A stretch of 64,000 nt of DNA from Sisyra terminalis (Eukaryota > Arthropoda > Insecta > Neuroptera > Sisyridae). Location: contig OY292274.1 of the NCBI GenBank assembly GCA_958496175.1, positions 64,428,630 to 64,492,629 of the forward strand, written 5' to 3'. Positions 33,496 through 45,482 of this stretch are shown in pieces (the first letter of the stretch is position 1; every line of letters starts with the position of its first letter). The position numbers were made by a program, and so were the translations under genes. Under the pieces are notes generated by a model. That model saw only the letters and a list, made by a program, of their open reading frames with translations. It made no database searches and was not told where the DNA came from.

Positions 33496-34604
33496 CATTA
33501 TATGCCGTTTTAAAATTAAGATGTAATCATTTACAAAATATTTTGGATTATTTATAAACAATCTTTTCAATTTAGTCTTTCGGTACGAGACCTCTTTACC
33601 CGTTAGGCAATGAAATGTTGAAAGATGAAACGAAATGGTTGTAGTTAATTGTAAGTAGAGATAGGAGTTGATAATTGAAGAATTTGTCGAAACTATTTGT
33701 GAATTATTGCTTTATGAAGCGATTGAATTAATTCATGCATATTAATAAAAGGAATTGGGCTGAAAATTAATCGAAAATTATATTGAGAATAATCTATTTG
33801 CCGGTGCCTACCCCAATTCGTCGACTGGGCTTGGTAGAAAGCTTCACCTTTTATCATTGTAGGGGCACAATGTCTATCTGTCTGTTTTCCCCATTGAAAG
33901 CGATATTGCTCATACACATACACAGATAATTACATCATGTAAGAGAGTCGGTTGGGTTCGTTTCGTACAAGATGAAAGTGATGATATCGAATAATTTTAC
34001 AATTCAGTTAATTTCCAAATTACAATAATGCCATTACAATTTAGATATAATCAAACGACTGTTCGCTTTACCTTAATTTAATCGGTGAATATAATAACAA
34101 GGGCAGGGTAACGCAGCGCCTAACTTGAGGTAGGCAAAATTGGTGCTCAGCTTAGGCCGACAAAAATTTTACACACCACCCAAACGGCTTATAAAGTCTA
34201 AACAGATTGGCATTATAAAAATTTAATTTGCGAAACTTTTGCAAAAAAAATGGCACACCCTTAATCCTGTTAAGAATGAATCATGAAATAATGCAAGACA
34301 TGGATACAATTTTTAAAGTTTAAACCAATTTATTATATTTGCAAGCCTAAAAAGTTTGATGAGTAATTTGATAAGACATTCCTTCATTACACTGATTTAA
34401 ATTTTTTGATCAAAAGTGGAAATTAAAAAATCAAATTGGGATTAAATTTTAAAAGCTCCTTAGTTTTCAAGTTGAAAGAAATTGGCCAAACTTAAATTGT
34501 TTTTAGTTGTAACAATATACCTAGGTAATTAACTTTCGTAACTCTTTTCCAAGCATGTACCCAAAGTGTTAAAAGTAGTTCAGTAACAAAATTATAGAAG
34601 GGTT
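33496..34604. other. Unannotated stretch
   Basis: A CAGGGTAACGCAGCGCCTAA string at 34105 with AGGTAGGC after it resembles a hAT left end, but no partner was found. The minus frame 33693-33923 has no domain. Otherwise nothing recognised. Confidence 0.4.
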
Positions 34605-35132
34605 CAGTGGCAGATTTGGGTCCTATGCCACCCTACCCCTTATTCGATTTGCTACCCTTATTACACCAGATTTGTTGCCCAGATAAAATTATCTTAGCTT
34701 TGTACAATGAATGTATTATGAACATATCATTTTTAAAAAATTATAAGTTTAACCCATTTCCACTATCAAGGTTCGTAAAGAGCTTTAAATATTCTGACAA
34801 TAAGGACACATATTTGGCAAAACATTCTTCGGTTCCTATTAAATACCATTATGAGTAGTTCCAATTTGTTTTGAATGTTCCCAAAATGGTAGTCTTCTTA
34901 TTGCCAGTAATTTAATAATTGAAAAATGGGATGTGGTTAATGGAAAAGCCAATTAAATATACTTTATTAAAGATGTTCCATACATTCTTAAGTTACATTC
35001 TTAAAATAATCTAAAGTCTACTTTTGAACTTGAAATTTCCGTAAACTTTTATCATCTTTGATATTTTGGCATTCTGAAAATTTTGCCACTCTAGACCCGG
35101 GCCTCACGGGCGTAAGCGTAAATCCATCACTG
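34605..35132. mobile_element. 528-bp hAT-type MITE
   Basis: Left end CAGTGGCAGATTTGGGTCC; right end read inwards CAGTGATGGATTTACGC, followed by GCCCGTGAGGCCCGGGTC. Flanks GAAGGGTT and AGAGGGTT are similar but imperfect as an 8-bp duplication. Short CAGTG ends with GC-rich subterminal sequence are typical of hAT. The frame 34607-34858 is not a transposase. Confidence 0.6.
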
Positions 35133-35229
35133 AGAGGGTTAATTTAATAAAATGGAATTTAATTTGACTAGGTATAAACCAAAAATTTTCTTTGAAAAGT
35201 ACAAATATTGCATTTAAAGACGAAAAACG

Positions 35230-36340
35230 ATTTTTCTCATTTTGTTCACCAAATTTTACAGCTAATTTTTGGTTGTTTGGACTTTGATTTCATTCTTCAA
35301 TGCTTAAATCGTCTTTGGATGATTTGCGTAATATTTATGGCGACTTACAAATATAATCCAATGGAATTAAATTGAACTTTTGAGGCAGCCAATTAACTTA
35401 AGAATTTCGGATAATTATTTGATCGAAGACAATATGTAAAAGATTAATTGTAACGTTGGCTGTGTAGCAAGTAGTGCCATCTATTTCCTACCAAATATTG
35501 TCTATATTTAATAATTAAATTGTGGGCAATAAGGACGAAGCTTCTTGTGGAATCTTATATATTTTAACGCCAACATTTCGCCAGCTATTCCTGACTTCTT
35601 CAGGACTCAAAATTTAAAAATTACTCCACAAATGTCTTAAAAATAAGTTGTAAAATGACCCAACTGGTAGAACAACAGACCAAGAATACAATTTGGTATT
35701 GATAAATAAAAAATTGTTTAAAAAACATTATTGGAAAAACACAAACACACATGTTATAATAATGTTTTTTAAACAATTTTTTATTTATCAATACCAAATT
35801 GTATTCTTGGTCTGTTGTTCTACCAGTTGGGTCATTTTACAACTTATTTTTAAGACATTTGTGGAGTAGTTTTTAAATTTTGAGTCCTGAAGAAGTCAGG
35901 AATAGCTGGCAAAATGTTGGCGAAAAAAAAAAGATTCCACAAGAAGCTTCGTCCTTATTGCCCACAATTTAATTATTATATTTAAAAAGACAAGGACTTA
36001 AACAACATGGATTGTCTATATCATTCTCTGTAATTTTGGGAAACAAAAATTTATTTAACATTGAGTAGTAACGCTTGCCATCGACTATAACGATGACTTC
36101 TTGCTCATTTTTAACGAAAAAAAGGCCCAATGATGTCGCTGGTATAAAACTCGCACTAAAATTCATGGATTTTTCCGTATAAATATGCGGATTTTCCGAG
36201 CCCCAATCCAAAAATATGATTTTTTTTATTTAAATAGCGAGATTATAGTGAGCTTCATCAGAAAATATGATTTTTTTGGTAGAAATACTCATCTTCAGTA
36301 AAGCATTGTTGAAAGTTAATACGCATCGTAAAGATAAAAC
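35230..36340 (-). pseudogene. Tc/mariner-superfamily (Tc3-like) transposase relic
   Basis: Minus-strand frames, from high to low coordinate: FTEDEYFYQK then IIFSDEAHYNLA, WGSENPHIYTEKSM, FFVKNEQEVIVIVDGKRYYS, MLNKFLFPKITENDIDN, then, after a 503-bp insert plus an 11-bp repeat, DNIW, DGTTCYTANVTINLL, FDQIIIRNS, VNWLP, LIPLDYI and KYYANHPKTI. FSDEAH carries the first catalytic Asp and the DG.T.HTA-like segment the second; LTPLDY-type sequence follows. Several stops and frameshifts are present. The N-terminal DNA-binding part was not found above 36340. The insert is hammerhead palindrome B copy 1. Confidence 0.8.
35508..36010 (-). mobile_element. Hammerhead palindrome, family B, copy 1, 11-bp TSD
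   Basis: The element is bounded by ATTGTCTATAT at 35497-35507 and 36011-36021. It comprises a palindrome of about 466 bp (arms about 220 bp, near-identical, spacer near 35735-35755) plus a unique tail of about 33 bp at the high-coordinate end; on the minus strand the element starts CCATGTTGTTTAAGTCC. The left arm has a hammerhead-like core on the minus strand (CTGAAGA ... GAAATGTTGGC, so stem III is imperfect). The right-arm core has lost G12. It interrupts the transposase reading frame. Confidence 0.85.
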
Positions 36341-38349
36341 AATCAGTAGTTAAAATTCCAAACACTTGAAGGAATATCCTTCTTATTCTCTTAAACAAAA
36401 TAGATTTTTTCAGCTTCAAAAAAATCCCAACTTTTATTTTTTTTCTGTCGTATAATAGTTTAAGTTTCCGGGTCTTTAAATTCTTCCGTCCAATGGTGAT
36501 CGATCTTTGGCGATGTTCTTTTAATCCAGAAATACATTCATTTTTTTCAAAAGTGTCATCCGTTTTGCATAAGATCCATAAGATTCCATCCCTTTTCTTT
36601 ATTTTTTTTTTGGGACATTCCAGTTTTTTTCAACAGTATCAAGTTTAAATCATTTTCCTTTGAGAATATTACTTATTTCGTTGTTTTTTTTCCTTATCAC
36701 CACATTAAGGGATGTTCTTTTATTGTTAGACTCTCTTCGATATTTCCTCGTTTAAGACTCGATTTATCAATTTGAATTTTTTATTCTTCTTTTAATTCAA
36801 ATACCAAAGCTCAACTATTACTTCCATTCTTATTTTCTTATATTAAAGATTTCCAATACATTTGCTATATTCTACACATAGACCTCTAACAACTGCTTCT
36901 GGAGATGAAGATCCAATTTCCCAATCTAAAGAATATTCTTGTTTTTGAACATGATTTTTCATCAAGTTTGATTCTTCCCAAATATTGGATATGTTAAGGA
37001 GTTTTCTCGTAACTTTCAGAAAAAATCCCATTTTTTTCTCGTCGAAACAAGAGAACGAGTTGAATCATTAAAATTTCAGATATTTAAAAGATAATTGCTC
37101 CCTCTCTCCATCTTCGCATAAATTTCAAATAACATTATACATATATAAAACATTGAAACAATAACATCGTCTAGGCTTTTAAAAATTTTGTAAATAAATA
37201 ATAAAATTTAATATCTCCGTTTTGAATTTTATTAGCCCGTTTTTTTTTTGTTGTTGTTATTCGCGTCGGCGGCGGCCATAAACTGAATTTTTAACATTAT
37301 AAAATTACAAGTTTTTTTTTTAGCCATTGCGCGTTTTTCTTACACATATATAGTGAAATACTTATATATTTAAACGAAAAATTTCGACTTTAAAATTACG
37401 GCAATAACATTAACGTTTGAGACAAAATTAGACGGCCGGTGGAGGTTTTACGCGGAATTTTTTTCTTCAGTGTAAAATAATTTTTTTAATGACTTGTTTA
37501 TCTTGCGTTCGTTTTATCGTGAAAGAATTTCGTTTTGTGCTAACTTTAATAAAATATTTGAAAAGTTTTTATTGCGTTTTTTTTTTGTCGGGGTATTCTG
37601 TTTGTTGAAAATTGTTTAAAAATTTAATATTTAATTTACAGCGTTCAGAAATTCGCATATTACATTAATTTGAGATGGATTTTATTGTATGTTTTTTTTT
37701 TGTTGTTGTTGTATAATAAAAGCGTGTGTGGTGGATATTAAATTGTCTTAAGGCTCTCATTAGTTTTATATGTTTTTCTATGGAATTTTTGTCGTATTTA
37801 GGGTACTTTTTCGTAGGGGAATTCTTTTTCTATCATACGTGTAGGAGGGATTTTTCATGTTAGAAATGAACATTTCAATGCAACGACCGTCCATTTGTGT
37901 TATATCACAGATAATGGCTAGTTAGATGGCGACACTTAACTACCTTTTGGCATAAACGTGCTCGGTTTTCCACTGTTGATATCTACGTGATAACATACTT
38001 TTCTACTTGAAAATAAAATATCAGGCAACTTGATGTTAAATGTGGAAGAAGGGAAAAAAATAAGCCGTAATTGAGTGGTCCGAAACGATGAAAGACACGC
38101 AGATAAATTATGCGAAACTTTTACACTTTTTAAACGAAAATATTAATGGAATCAATTGTTACCAAAATTTTCTATCTTATTCTAGAAAATCTAGGGTTTT
38201 ATCCCTTTAAAAGTATTTAAAAGAAATCAAATGTTTTCTTGGAATGGTAAGTACCTCATCAATCCTGAAGATTGCCCCAAAGAAAGGGTCAACTTAATTT
38301 AATATTTGTACGATTTTTATTTTCAAATAAATTGCACATTCTGCATAGG
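36341..38349. other. Unannotated stretch
   Basis: T-rich DNA with a short GC-rich patch (GCGTCGGCGGCGGCC at 37264-37278) after a TTG microsatellite, and another TTG run at 37700. The minus frame 36843-37031 has no recognised domain, though the N-terminal part of the neighbouring transposase could once have lain here. Confidence 0.4.
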
Positions 38350-38596
38350 GTTGCAGTAGATTAGTGCTGTGTAAGAACAAAGATTTTTAACAATAAATGG
38401 CAACAATAACAATAATAACAATTCTTATAGCAATAACAACAATCAACAGTAGCAATAAGAATAATAATAAAAGTCAATAATAACAATATCAATGCTAATA
38501 ATAAAGTGAAACATTAATATACAAGTAATGTATAAAAATAAAGCTTGATAATAAGAAATAATAATTTGGCAACAGATAGTTAATAGGAATATTTGT
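38350..38596 (-). repeat. 3' UTR of LINE copy 1 with AAT/AAC microsatellite
   Basis: Directly downstream (minus strand) of the LINE stop codon. It is rich in TTATTATTG and TTGTTATTG simple repeats at 38396-38500, a common feature of LINE 3' tails. The exact 3' end is unclear. Confidence 0.55.
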
Positions 38597-39705
38597 TTAG
38601 TTACAAAATCTATCAGGCAAATCTATTACATTGCATTTTTGTAACCTTCTTCTGTTAATCTCACTGTTGTCCAATAAGTTTATTGCGAGATGGTTGGAAT
38701 GATCGTCTAGCTTTGTCAGATATTTTTTACTAAACCGTTGAATTTCCTCATTTACAGATGGCATTTCTGTATCTTCATGTATTTTTTTTATTGTTTACAT
38801 ACCATGGAGCACCGATTATTTGTCGTAGGGTCCTTGATTGAAATTTTTGCAGGATTTCAATGTTGGAGTTGGATCCAGTACCTCACAACTGTATCCCATA
38901 TGTCCATATGGGCTTGAGGATGTCCTTGTACAGAAGAAGTTTGTTTTCTGTTGATAATGGTGCATTAGATGCCATTAGCCAGTACATTTTTTTGTATTTT
39001 TTATTTAAATGTTCTCGAGTTTTTTTGATTTGCTCAGCTCATGTAAGTTTTTGATCTAAGTGCATTCCGAGATATTTTACCGTGCTCTTTTGCGGTAGTT
39101 CTGTGTCTTCCATTGTAACCGGTGGACATATATTTCTGCGCAGTGTAAACATTATGTGTGTCGAATTTGCGTTGTTTATTTGTATTTTCCACTTTTTTGC
39201 CCATTTTTCTACTTTGTCCAGGTTATTTTGGAGCTTTAACGAAGCTTCATTGGGTTCATCTGCTGCGGTTACGATGGCTGTGGCATCAGCAAATGTTGTC
39301 ACTAATGTATCTGTTGTATTTGGCATATCGGCTGTGTAAAGGGAATACAACAGAGGTCCCAGTACGCTACCTTGAGGAACCCGGCTGTTATTTTTTTGGG
39401 AGTCGTTATTTCTGATTTGTATTTGACTTGAAAGATACGGTTTTCCAAGTAGGACGAGATTATGTTAAAATACTCAGGAAGTTGTTTTTTGATTTTGTAC
39501 AACAGTCCGGAATGCCACACCTTATCGAATGCCTGGGCCACATCCAGAAAAGCCGCAGAACAGTATTGTTTTCTTTACTGGGCATAGCGAATAGTTTCAA
39601 CGATTCTGTGAATTTGCTCTAGTGTTGAGTGACCATTTCTATAGCCAAATTGGTGATTTGGTAGGATTTTTTTGTCTTGTATTATTGGCTGTACGATTTT
39701 AAACG
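38597..39705 (-). pseudogene. Jockey-like LINE reverse transcriptase, 5'-truncated
   Basis: Minus strand from about 39705: QPIIQDKKILPNHQFGYRNG, HSTLEQ, AAFLDVAQAFDKVWH (RT block with catalytic Asp), LLYKIKKQLP, then after a one-base deletion VPQGSVLGPLLYSLYTADMP, TTFADATAIV (FADD changed to FADA, losing a catalytic Asp), KWKIQINNANST, VKYLGMHLDQKL, and after two TGG-to-TGA type stops the C-terminal thumb region LKPIWTYGIQL, RTLRQIIGAPWYV, ending LPDRFCN and TAA at 38597-38599. Family: Jockey/CR1-like non-LTR retrotransposon. The 5' truncation is typical of incomplete target-primed insertion. It cannot be active. Confidence 0.85.
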
Positions 39706-39857
39706 ACTAAAACCCTATTTGCCGAAACAAAGGTTAAAGCAAAGATCAAGTAATCGGCATATCATGAACCAAATATGGGAGGAAGTAGTTTTTTGACCGA
39801 TTGCCTCCTTTAAACATTTTTAAAGCCAAATTAACAATTAAAATCGATTTGGGTAAA
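39706..39857. other. Short unannotated stretch
   Basis: AT-rich sequence between the LINE truncation point and a tandem duplication. Nothing recognised. Confidence 0.4.
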
Positions 39858-40445
39858 AAGCAGAAGTAACAAGAATAGCCTTTACTACAGAGAAAAATAT
39901 TCTTTATTGTTGAGGATTTAAATCGTTACTCATCTGAGGATACTTCCATATATTTGTGCACAAAGTATCTCCAACAAAGCCATCGAAGAAGCTAAGAAAA
40001 CATCAAGACATGGACTTACAGAAAAACACTTAAAATAACATGAAAAGATCAATACAGCACCTTGAAGTTTTTCCACACCAATTGGCAACTATTGATGGTT
40101 ATACAGGGCCAATCGGTTATATGATATCAGGACATAATATTTTAAAGTGGAACAAACTTAAACAAATCTTTGAGAAGACATAATACTACTTCGTAATTTT
40201 TAGTAACAAGAACAGCTTTTACAACAGAGAAAAATATTCTTTATTGTTGAGGATTTAAATCGTTATTCATTTGAAGGCACTTTTATATATTTTTGAACAA
40301 AATATCCCCAGCACTTTGAAGTTTTTTCGTACCAATTGGCAACCATTGACCAATATACAGTACCAATCGGTTATCTGATACCAAGACATACCATCTTAAA
40401 GCGGAGCAAGCTTATGCAAATCTATAAAAAGATTACTTCGTAATT
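39858..40445 (+). repeat. Degenerate tandem duplication, period about 340 bp
   Basis: Two units share AGAGAAAAATATTCTTTATT then GTTGAGGATTTAAATCGTTA, CAATTGGCAAC, CCAATCGGTTAT and ACTTCGTAATTT. The second unit lacks a block of about 100 bp present in the first (39985-40060). No domain was recognised in translations. Confidence 0.75.
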
Positions 40446-41051
40446 TATTTTCAGTAAATTAACATTAAGTTGACTCCCGAATAATTTGTAGAATTTAATG
40501 ACTTCTGAATCACTTTACAATATTGCAATCTTATGCAATTTTATGAACTAAATATCATTCTAGAACAGGCCTGTGAGCCAATATTCGGTTCACGAATTCG
40601 TTAACTTTTAAGCCATCTATGTATTATTATTGATATTGATTTACTATGGGACATTTTCTTTGGATTTACAAAATCATGATGGACACCTGTGTACTGGACA
40701 TTTCATTGTATATCTTTCAAATAGTTAACAATTTTCATCAACGATCTATTATTAATATTGGGTTTTTACTTAAGCCATTTGTGATAAAGATGGCTGATAA
40801 TATTTTTAACAATGGAAATATGTAAGAGGTTAGAAAATGAGCTAGAAGTCCTTGAACAATTTTTTCTTATGATTGACCATAAAAAAATCACCAAACAATA
40901 ACAAAAAGAAAAATGGCAAAAGTTCCACAATGGTTGTAAGGGACCTAAACGTGGGAATCGGCTCTGGAAAAATATTTTTTGAAATTTCTGATCTCTATAT
41001 CAATTAATTTTATATGACTACCTAACAATGTAGGTATACTAAAAATGGCTC
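40446..41051. other. AT-rich unannotated stretch
   Basis: No gene or repeat noticed. Confidence 0.45.
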
Positions 41052-41266
41052 ATGTGTACTTTAGCACACCCACAATCTGGCAATGTTGTATTTTCGACTT
41101 TGTTTTTAATTTAATTCGCGATTAAATCGGTCCATAATGGAAATTTAGCCACAAAAGAGAGAATTATACCATATTAGAATTGAATTAACAAAAATATCGC
41201 GAATTAAATTTAAAAAAAAGTCGAAAATACAACGTTGCCAGATTGTGGATGTGCTAAAGTACACTT
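41052..41266. mobile_element. 215-bp inverted-repeat MITE
   Basis: Left TGTGTACTTTAGCACACCC with CACAATCTGGCAA; right arm gives the complement through TTGCCAGATTGTGG and TGTGCTAAAGTACAC. Arms of about 70 bp continue to TCGCGAATTAAAT-type sequence. Non-coding; superfamily unknown. A TTCGCGAA-rich stretch at 14625-14745 may be a distant relative. Confidence 0.7.
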
Positions 41267-42924
41267 GAATCCTTAAAATACTAAAAAGTACTCATTGAAA
41301 AAACCCGTAACACTTTTACCAAGGACAAGAAATATGATTTTCTTTGAAATAGTTCGCAATTAGTCGTTTTTAAGATCATTTTTTCCAACTCAAAAAAACG
41401 TGCAAAATGATATTTCTGTTATTAAACAATTTATGAATTCATTAACTTAATTTTATACCAACACTCACCAATCTAAGTAGTAGGTAATATAGGTAATGAT
41501 AATCTAATCTTTTTTACTTCACTCCTGATAGCCAATGTTTGCTCATAGTCTCACATAATTACAGATATTCAAGCAATTTGATATTATAGCGCATATAGGT
41601 ACAGTATACGAGTGAAGAAGAAGGTCAGAAAAGTAAAACTACACTGCCATCTGGCCTCCGTGTGCTAATAACCGAGGTCAAAAACTGGCGCTAAAACTTT
41701 ACTACTATAATTAAAACAAGCTCACGTTAAACCATCATAATCAAGTTTTAACTTTTCCTTATTAAAACATTAACCGTGTAACGGGAAACTCTTGTTTCGC
41801 AAGAAAAATGATGACGATATTTTGTGTTTTATTTTGATTTAATTTTCCATAAATTTTCCCAATTAAATTGAATTGGTTGCGATGAAATTGAATCGATCTG
41901 GTGTCGAGGAATGTAATAATTCTTGTCAGAGTCAATTTAAAGTCAGTATAATATCGATATTTGTATGATAAAGAGTAATAAAATGACAAAGATTCTCTGA
42001 AATCAAATCTCGACGATATATACGCCGCCTTGTCCAGTTCACATTTCTACCGAGTCTAACACATCGACATCGTCCAGGGAATTCAAATCAAATTCAAAAA
42101 CATGAAATTCAATACATAACAAACATATTCCTCGACTTGTTGAAATATTCGCTCGTGTTTGTCGTTTTTTTATTGAACTTTATACGTCTCAAAGAAACCT
42201 CTCCACGTTTACGTTTCCCAAAATGTTTTATTCGACCAGAGTCTTAAACAAGTTAATCAATTAACTTGAACCCGGAGTGCTATTTATTAAGCAAAAAAAT
42301 ATTTTGTAGCCAAACAAAAACGGTCGTCGCAACCCTTGGAAACTTGAACATGATTTATGAAGCTCATTAAAACGAAGAAAGCACAATGTGACATTGACCT
42401 TTGAAATAAACTTTTCTCATAATTATTCAAACGCAAAACATGACAGCCGACCATTATGAGTTGTAAAGTAAATTAAGACGAAAATAAATCAACGGAAATA
42501 AGCTTTCAATTTCACGGACAAAGCCTCAACTCGCAAACAAAGTACATGTATAGGCCAACAGAAAAAAGCTCACAAGTATGCTGCATGGTTTGGTAGTCGA
42601 AAAAAATTATAAGGGTAGTAGTGTACTTAATTTTTTTAAGTGAAAACTTCTTTAGCATCGTTGTGACTTGAAATTTTATGAAACGGAAACGGAAGTGGCA
42701 ATAAAAAGAGAAAGATATCCATAAATCTATAAAATTTAACATGAGAGATAATGAGGTAGGAAGCATTAGTATTTCTTATGGTTGTGCACACCTGCGTATT
42801 GCGCTACTTGAGAATAGTTTTCATAGCGACCAATAATAACCGTGTTAAATTGCTTATTATAATTGTGAGAATAAACATTTCATTATTTTAATAAAATTAA
42901 TTTTCAAGTTTGCCGTAAATCAAT
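41267..42924. other. Unannotated stretch
   Basis: AT-rich. Frames at 41762-41989 and 42512-42766 (minus) show no domain. Nothing recognised. Confidence 0.45.
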
Positions 42925-42932
42925 ACGGATTA

Positions 42933-43259
42933 TTGTCAAGATTATCAAAAAAAAGTAAAGAAAACAAGGCGATAAAGACGTCAAAAGATTCAACAAAACG
43001 TGTTCGTGAATTTCGGGCACGCCGAAGAGCATTATTAAATAAGAAAAATAATAGTTCTTATACGTTTAATAATGATTCGACTATGCAAAATAGTGAACAT
43101 GATGCTAGTAAGTACTTAAATATTTTCTAATCGCATATTTCGTTCATAATCACGAAATTTCAGTAAAATAAAAGCTAATTTAAAATTAATTCTGATATCG
43201 CATAATATTACGAACTGTTTTTCAGGTGCTACTCAAATGAATGTACAGCCAATTCTTTA
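42933..43259 (+). CDS. Small two-exon unit with basic RVREFRARR motif
   Basis: An open frame without a visible ATG (it runs back upstream, opening with TTG here) reads SRLSKKSKENKAIKTSKDST then KRVREFRARRRALLNKKNNS and on to NSEHDAS. It reaches a consensus donor (CTA-GTAAGTA at 43110). An acceptor TTTTTCAG at about 43226 leads to GATQMNVQPIL and a stop at 43257-43259. The peptide is very basic; KRVREFRARR-type starts occur in transposon-encoded insect proteins, but I cannot name the family. It may be an exon of a mobile element rather than a host gene. The unit from 43005 is duplicated downstream. Confidence 0.35.
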
Positions 43260-43755
43260 GGTACTCATAATTTCGTGGAAATAAAGTTGCTCATGAAGAA
43301 TTTTGTTAAAAATTTTTTAAGAATATTTTCGGTCATAATATGTGCATCTGTTGGGAATGATTGTTATTCCAACGAAATTCGTGAATTTCGGGCACGCCGA
43401 AAATATTATTAAATAAGTAAAACAATAGTTCTTAAACGTTTAATAATGATTTGACTGTGTAAAATAGTGAAAATCATGCAAGTAAGTACTTAAATATTTT
43501 CTAATCGCATATTTCATCCTTAATCACGAAATTTCAATAAAATAAAAGCTAATTTAAAATTATTTCTGATATCACATAATATTACGAACTGTTTTTCAGG
43601 TGCTACTCAAATGAATGTACAGCCAATTCCTTAGGTACTAACAATTTCGTCGAAATAAAATTGCTCATGATGAATTTCGTTAAAATTTTTTTAACAATAT
43701 GTTAGGTCATAATATGCGCTCCTTTTGTGAACGATTGTGATTCCAACGAAATTTA
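43005..43755 (+). repeat. Tandem duplication, period 375 bp, of an exon-intron-exon unit
   Basis: Copy 1 43005-43379 and copy 2 43380-43755, both starting CGTGAATTTCGGGCACGCCG and both keeping GTAAGTACTTAAATATTTTC and TTTTTCAGGTGCTACTCAA. Copy 2 has stops in its exon (RRKYY-stop), so it is a decayed duplicate. Confidence 0.85.
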
Positions 43756-43759
43756 AAAC

Positions 43760-45196
43760 CACAACGCCCGGACATGAAGATTTTTTATGGATAATAATTA
43801 AAAATTCTAATACAAATGATATTAATTTACTGTGCTGCACGTATTTTACAAGCAATCGATAAAAATGTAACTCCAACGATGTCCAAATACGATAGTTTCA
43901 AATATTAAACGATACCTGCATCTTTACCACCACTGGATTTATTTCATACTTTCATTATCATAAGCTATGCTATTTTTTTCTATTGGACTGAGAAAAAAAT
44001 ATTAAATTTTTTTTAGGTGTCTAGCAACCCATTTTTCCGTGTCACTTGTAAAAAAAAATAATCGATTTTTTTGACCCACCCTAGTCCATATAGACTTTTT
44101 ACCATAATATCCTAAAGAAAGCTTTAATTCCGTTCATTTTTATTTTGTGGCACAAACAAAAAAATCCGTCTTGAAAATATTCCGGATGGCTTTTTATAAT
44201 AGCGACGTAGCGGTGATTATGCAAATAGATCCCATGATAATTTCTTTTTGCGGGCGTCGTAGATAATGGGCCTTATTTAACGACCGTCTTATCATTCAGC
44301 TCCCAAATGCACCGTTTCAATACGGATGGCAATATGCAATATTTCAGCGTGAATTATGAATTAGATGTTTCATGTGGTGCATACAAAACGGTGCAGCACT
44401 TTCTCTGTGGGAACAAAACTATCGCCCATATTTCACCGTGCGGCTTTTACGATTTTCGTATCGATCAACGTTTAAAACGTTTAACGTCTTAATGGTATTG
44501 GTTTTGCCTGCGAGCGATTCAAACATGTTATTCGTCTCGACGGAAACGGAGTGAGATGCGAACGTAAATATGAGAAAATTATTTAGTAAATTTATCGGAA
44601 GTGACAGGCCAATCAAGTTTGTGTTTGAAAAGAAAACTATTTGCTCCATGAGACGAGGGGTGGCATTTTTCAAATCGAAATTAAAGTGGGCTAGCGGGGG
44701 GAGGAGGGTTGCTTCGGATATGCTTGCTTTTAACGATTAAGTCGAGTGTTTGATTGAAAATGGAATTTCCTCGAACAAACATTCGATGTCAGAACCTTTG
44801 AGCAGATCGGTTTGTTTCTGGTTCCGAATAGTTGGATCGTAATTGATGAACACGGAGTCCCGAAATTAGCTCGTGTTATACCTACTACTTCAAAGGAGTT
44901 AGTCAACAATGAGTAATCAAGCTGCTTCCACGTAGACATAATGCAGACATTGAGAATGGGTTTTCCCGGAAAAGCAAACCAAAAACGTTTTATACATAAA
45001 ACTGTATGATAAACGTAAAGAAACAAATAAAGAATCAACAAAAACTACAAAAAAAAAAAAACACACGTGTGCAGTTCACACGCGCGGAATAAGTGAAACC
45101 TTCAAAAAATATGAACTTCAAGATACTGAAACGAATGTAAGATTTTATGAGTAGGATAATTGTACGGTTTATTTTACGATTTATTAACATATATAT
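43760..45196. other. Unannotated stretch with a more complex core
   Basis: At 43970-44110 there is a TTGACCCACCCTAGTCC-type transposon end. The interval 44200-44700 is less AT-rich with overlapping short frames on both strands (44307-44492, 44372-44554 plus; 44419-44673 minus), none with a domain; it could be conserved non-coding DNA. An A12 run is at 45045. Confidence 0.4.
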
Positions 45197-45330
45197 TAGG
45201 GTGTTTTTTTTGGACTATTTTTTTTTGCTCCCATGCCGAAATTTTGTTGGAAATACTTCAAAAAAAATTCCCTGAAAGTTTGATAAAGTTAAAATTTGGT
45301 GAAAAACACAACCTTTATTTTCAATAGCCG
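45197..45330. repeat. Solo end of the TAGGGTG foldback family
   Basis: TAGGGTGTTTTTTTTGGAC, CCGAAATTTTGTTGGAAATA and CCCTGAAAGTTTGA match the ends of 15451-16245 and 63564-63883. No second arm was found. Confidence 0.55.
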
Positions 45331-45482
45331 CCATTTTTTTGAAAAATTTTTTTTTTTCAGTTTTGCCGTTTCGATAACGATATTCGTACTAATTAAGAAT
45401 TCACCATTGCTTTATTTTTCAGATGACCATAAGGGTAGAAATTATGAATACGAGGACACGACCTTTTTTTCCCCCTCTACTT

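Noticed and set aside
35503..35984. 8-bp duplication TATATTTA around the family B palindrome
   Set aside because: A longer 11-bp duplication slightly further out, agreement with copy 2 ends and continuity of the interrupted transposase codons make the 8-bp match a coincidence of AT-rich sequence.
39082..39415. Two 85-codon plus-strand frames
   Set aside because: Antisense of the LINE relic on the minus strand.
39858..40445. CRISPR-like spaced repeats
   Set aside because: Two diverged long units without regular short repeats and spacers; the DNA is eukaryotic.
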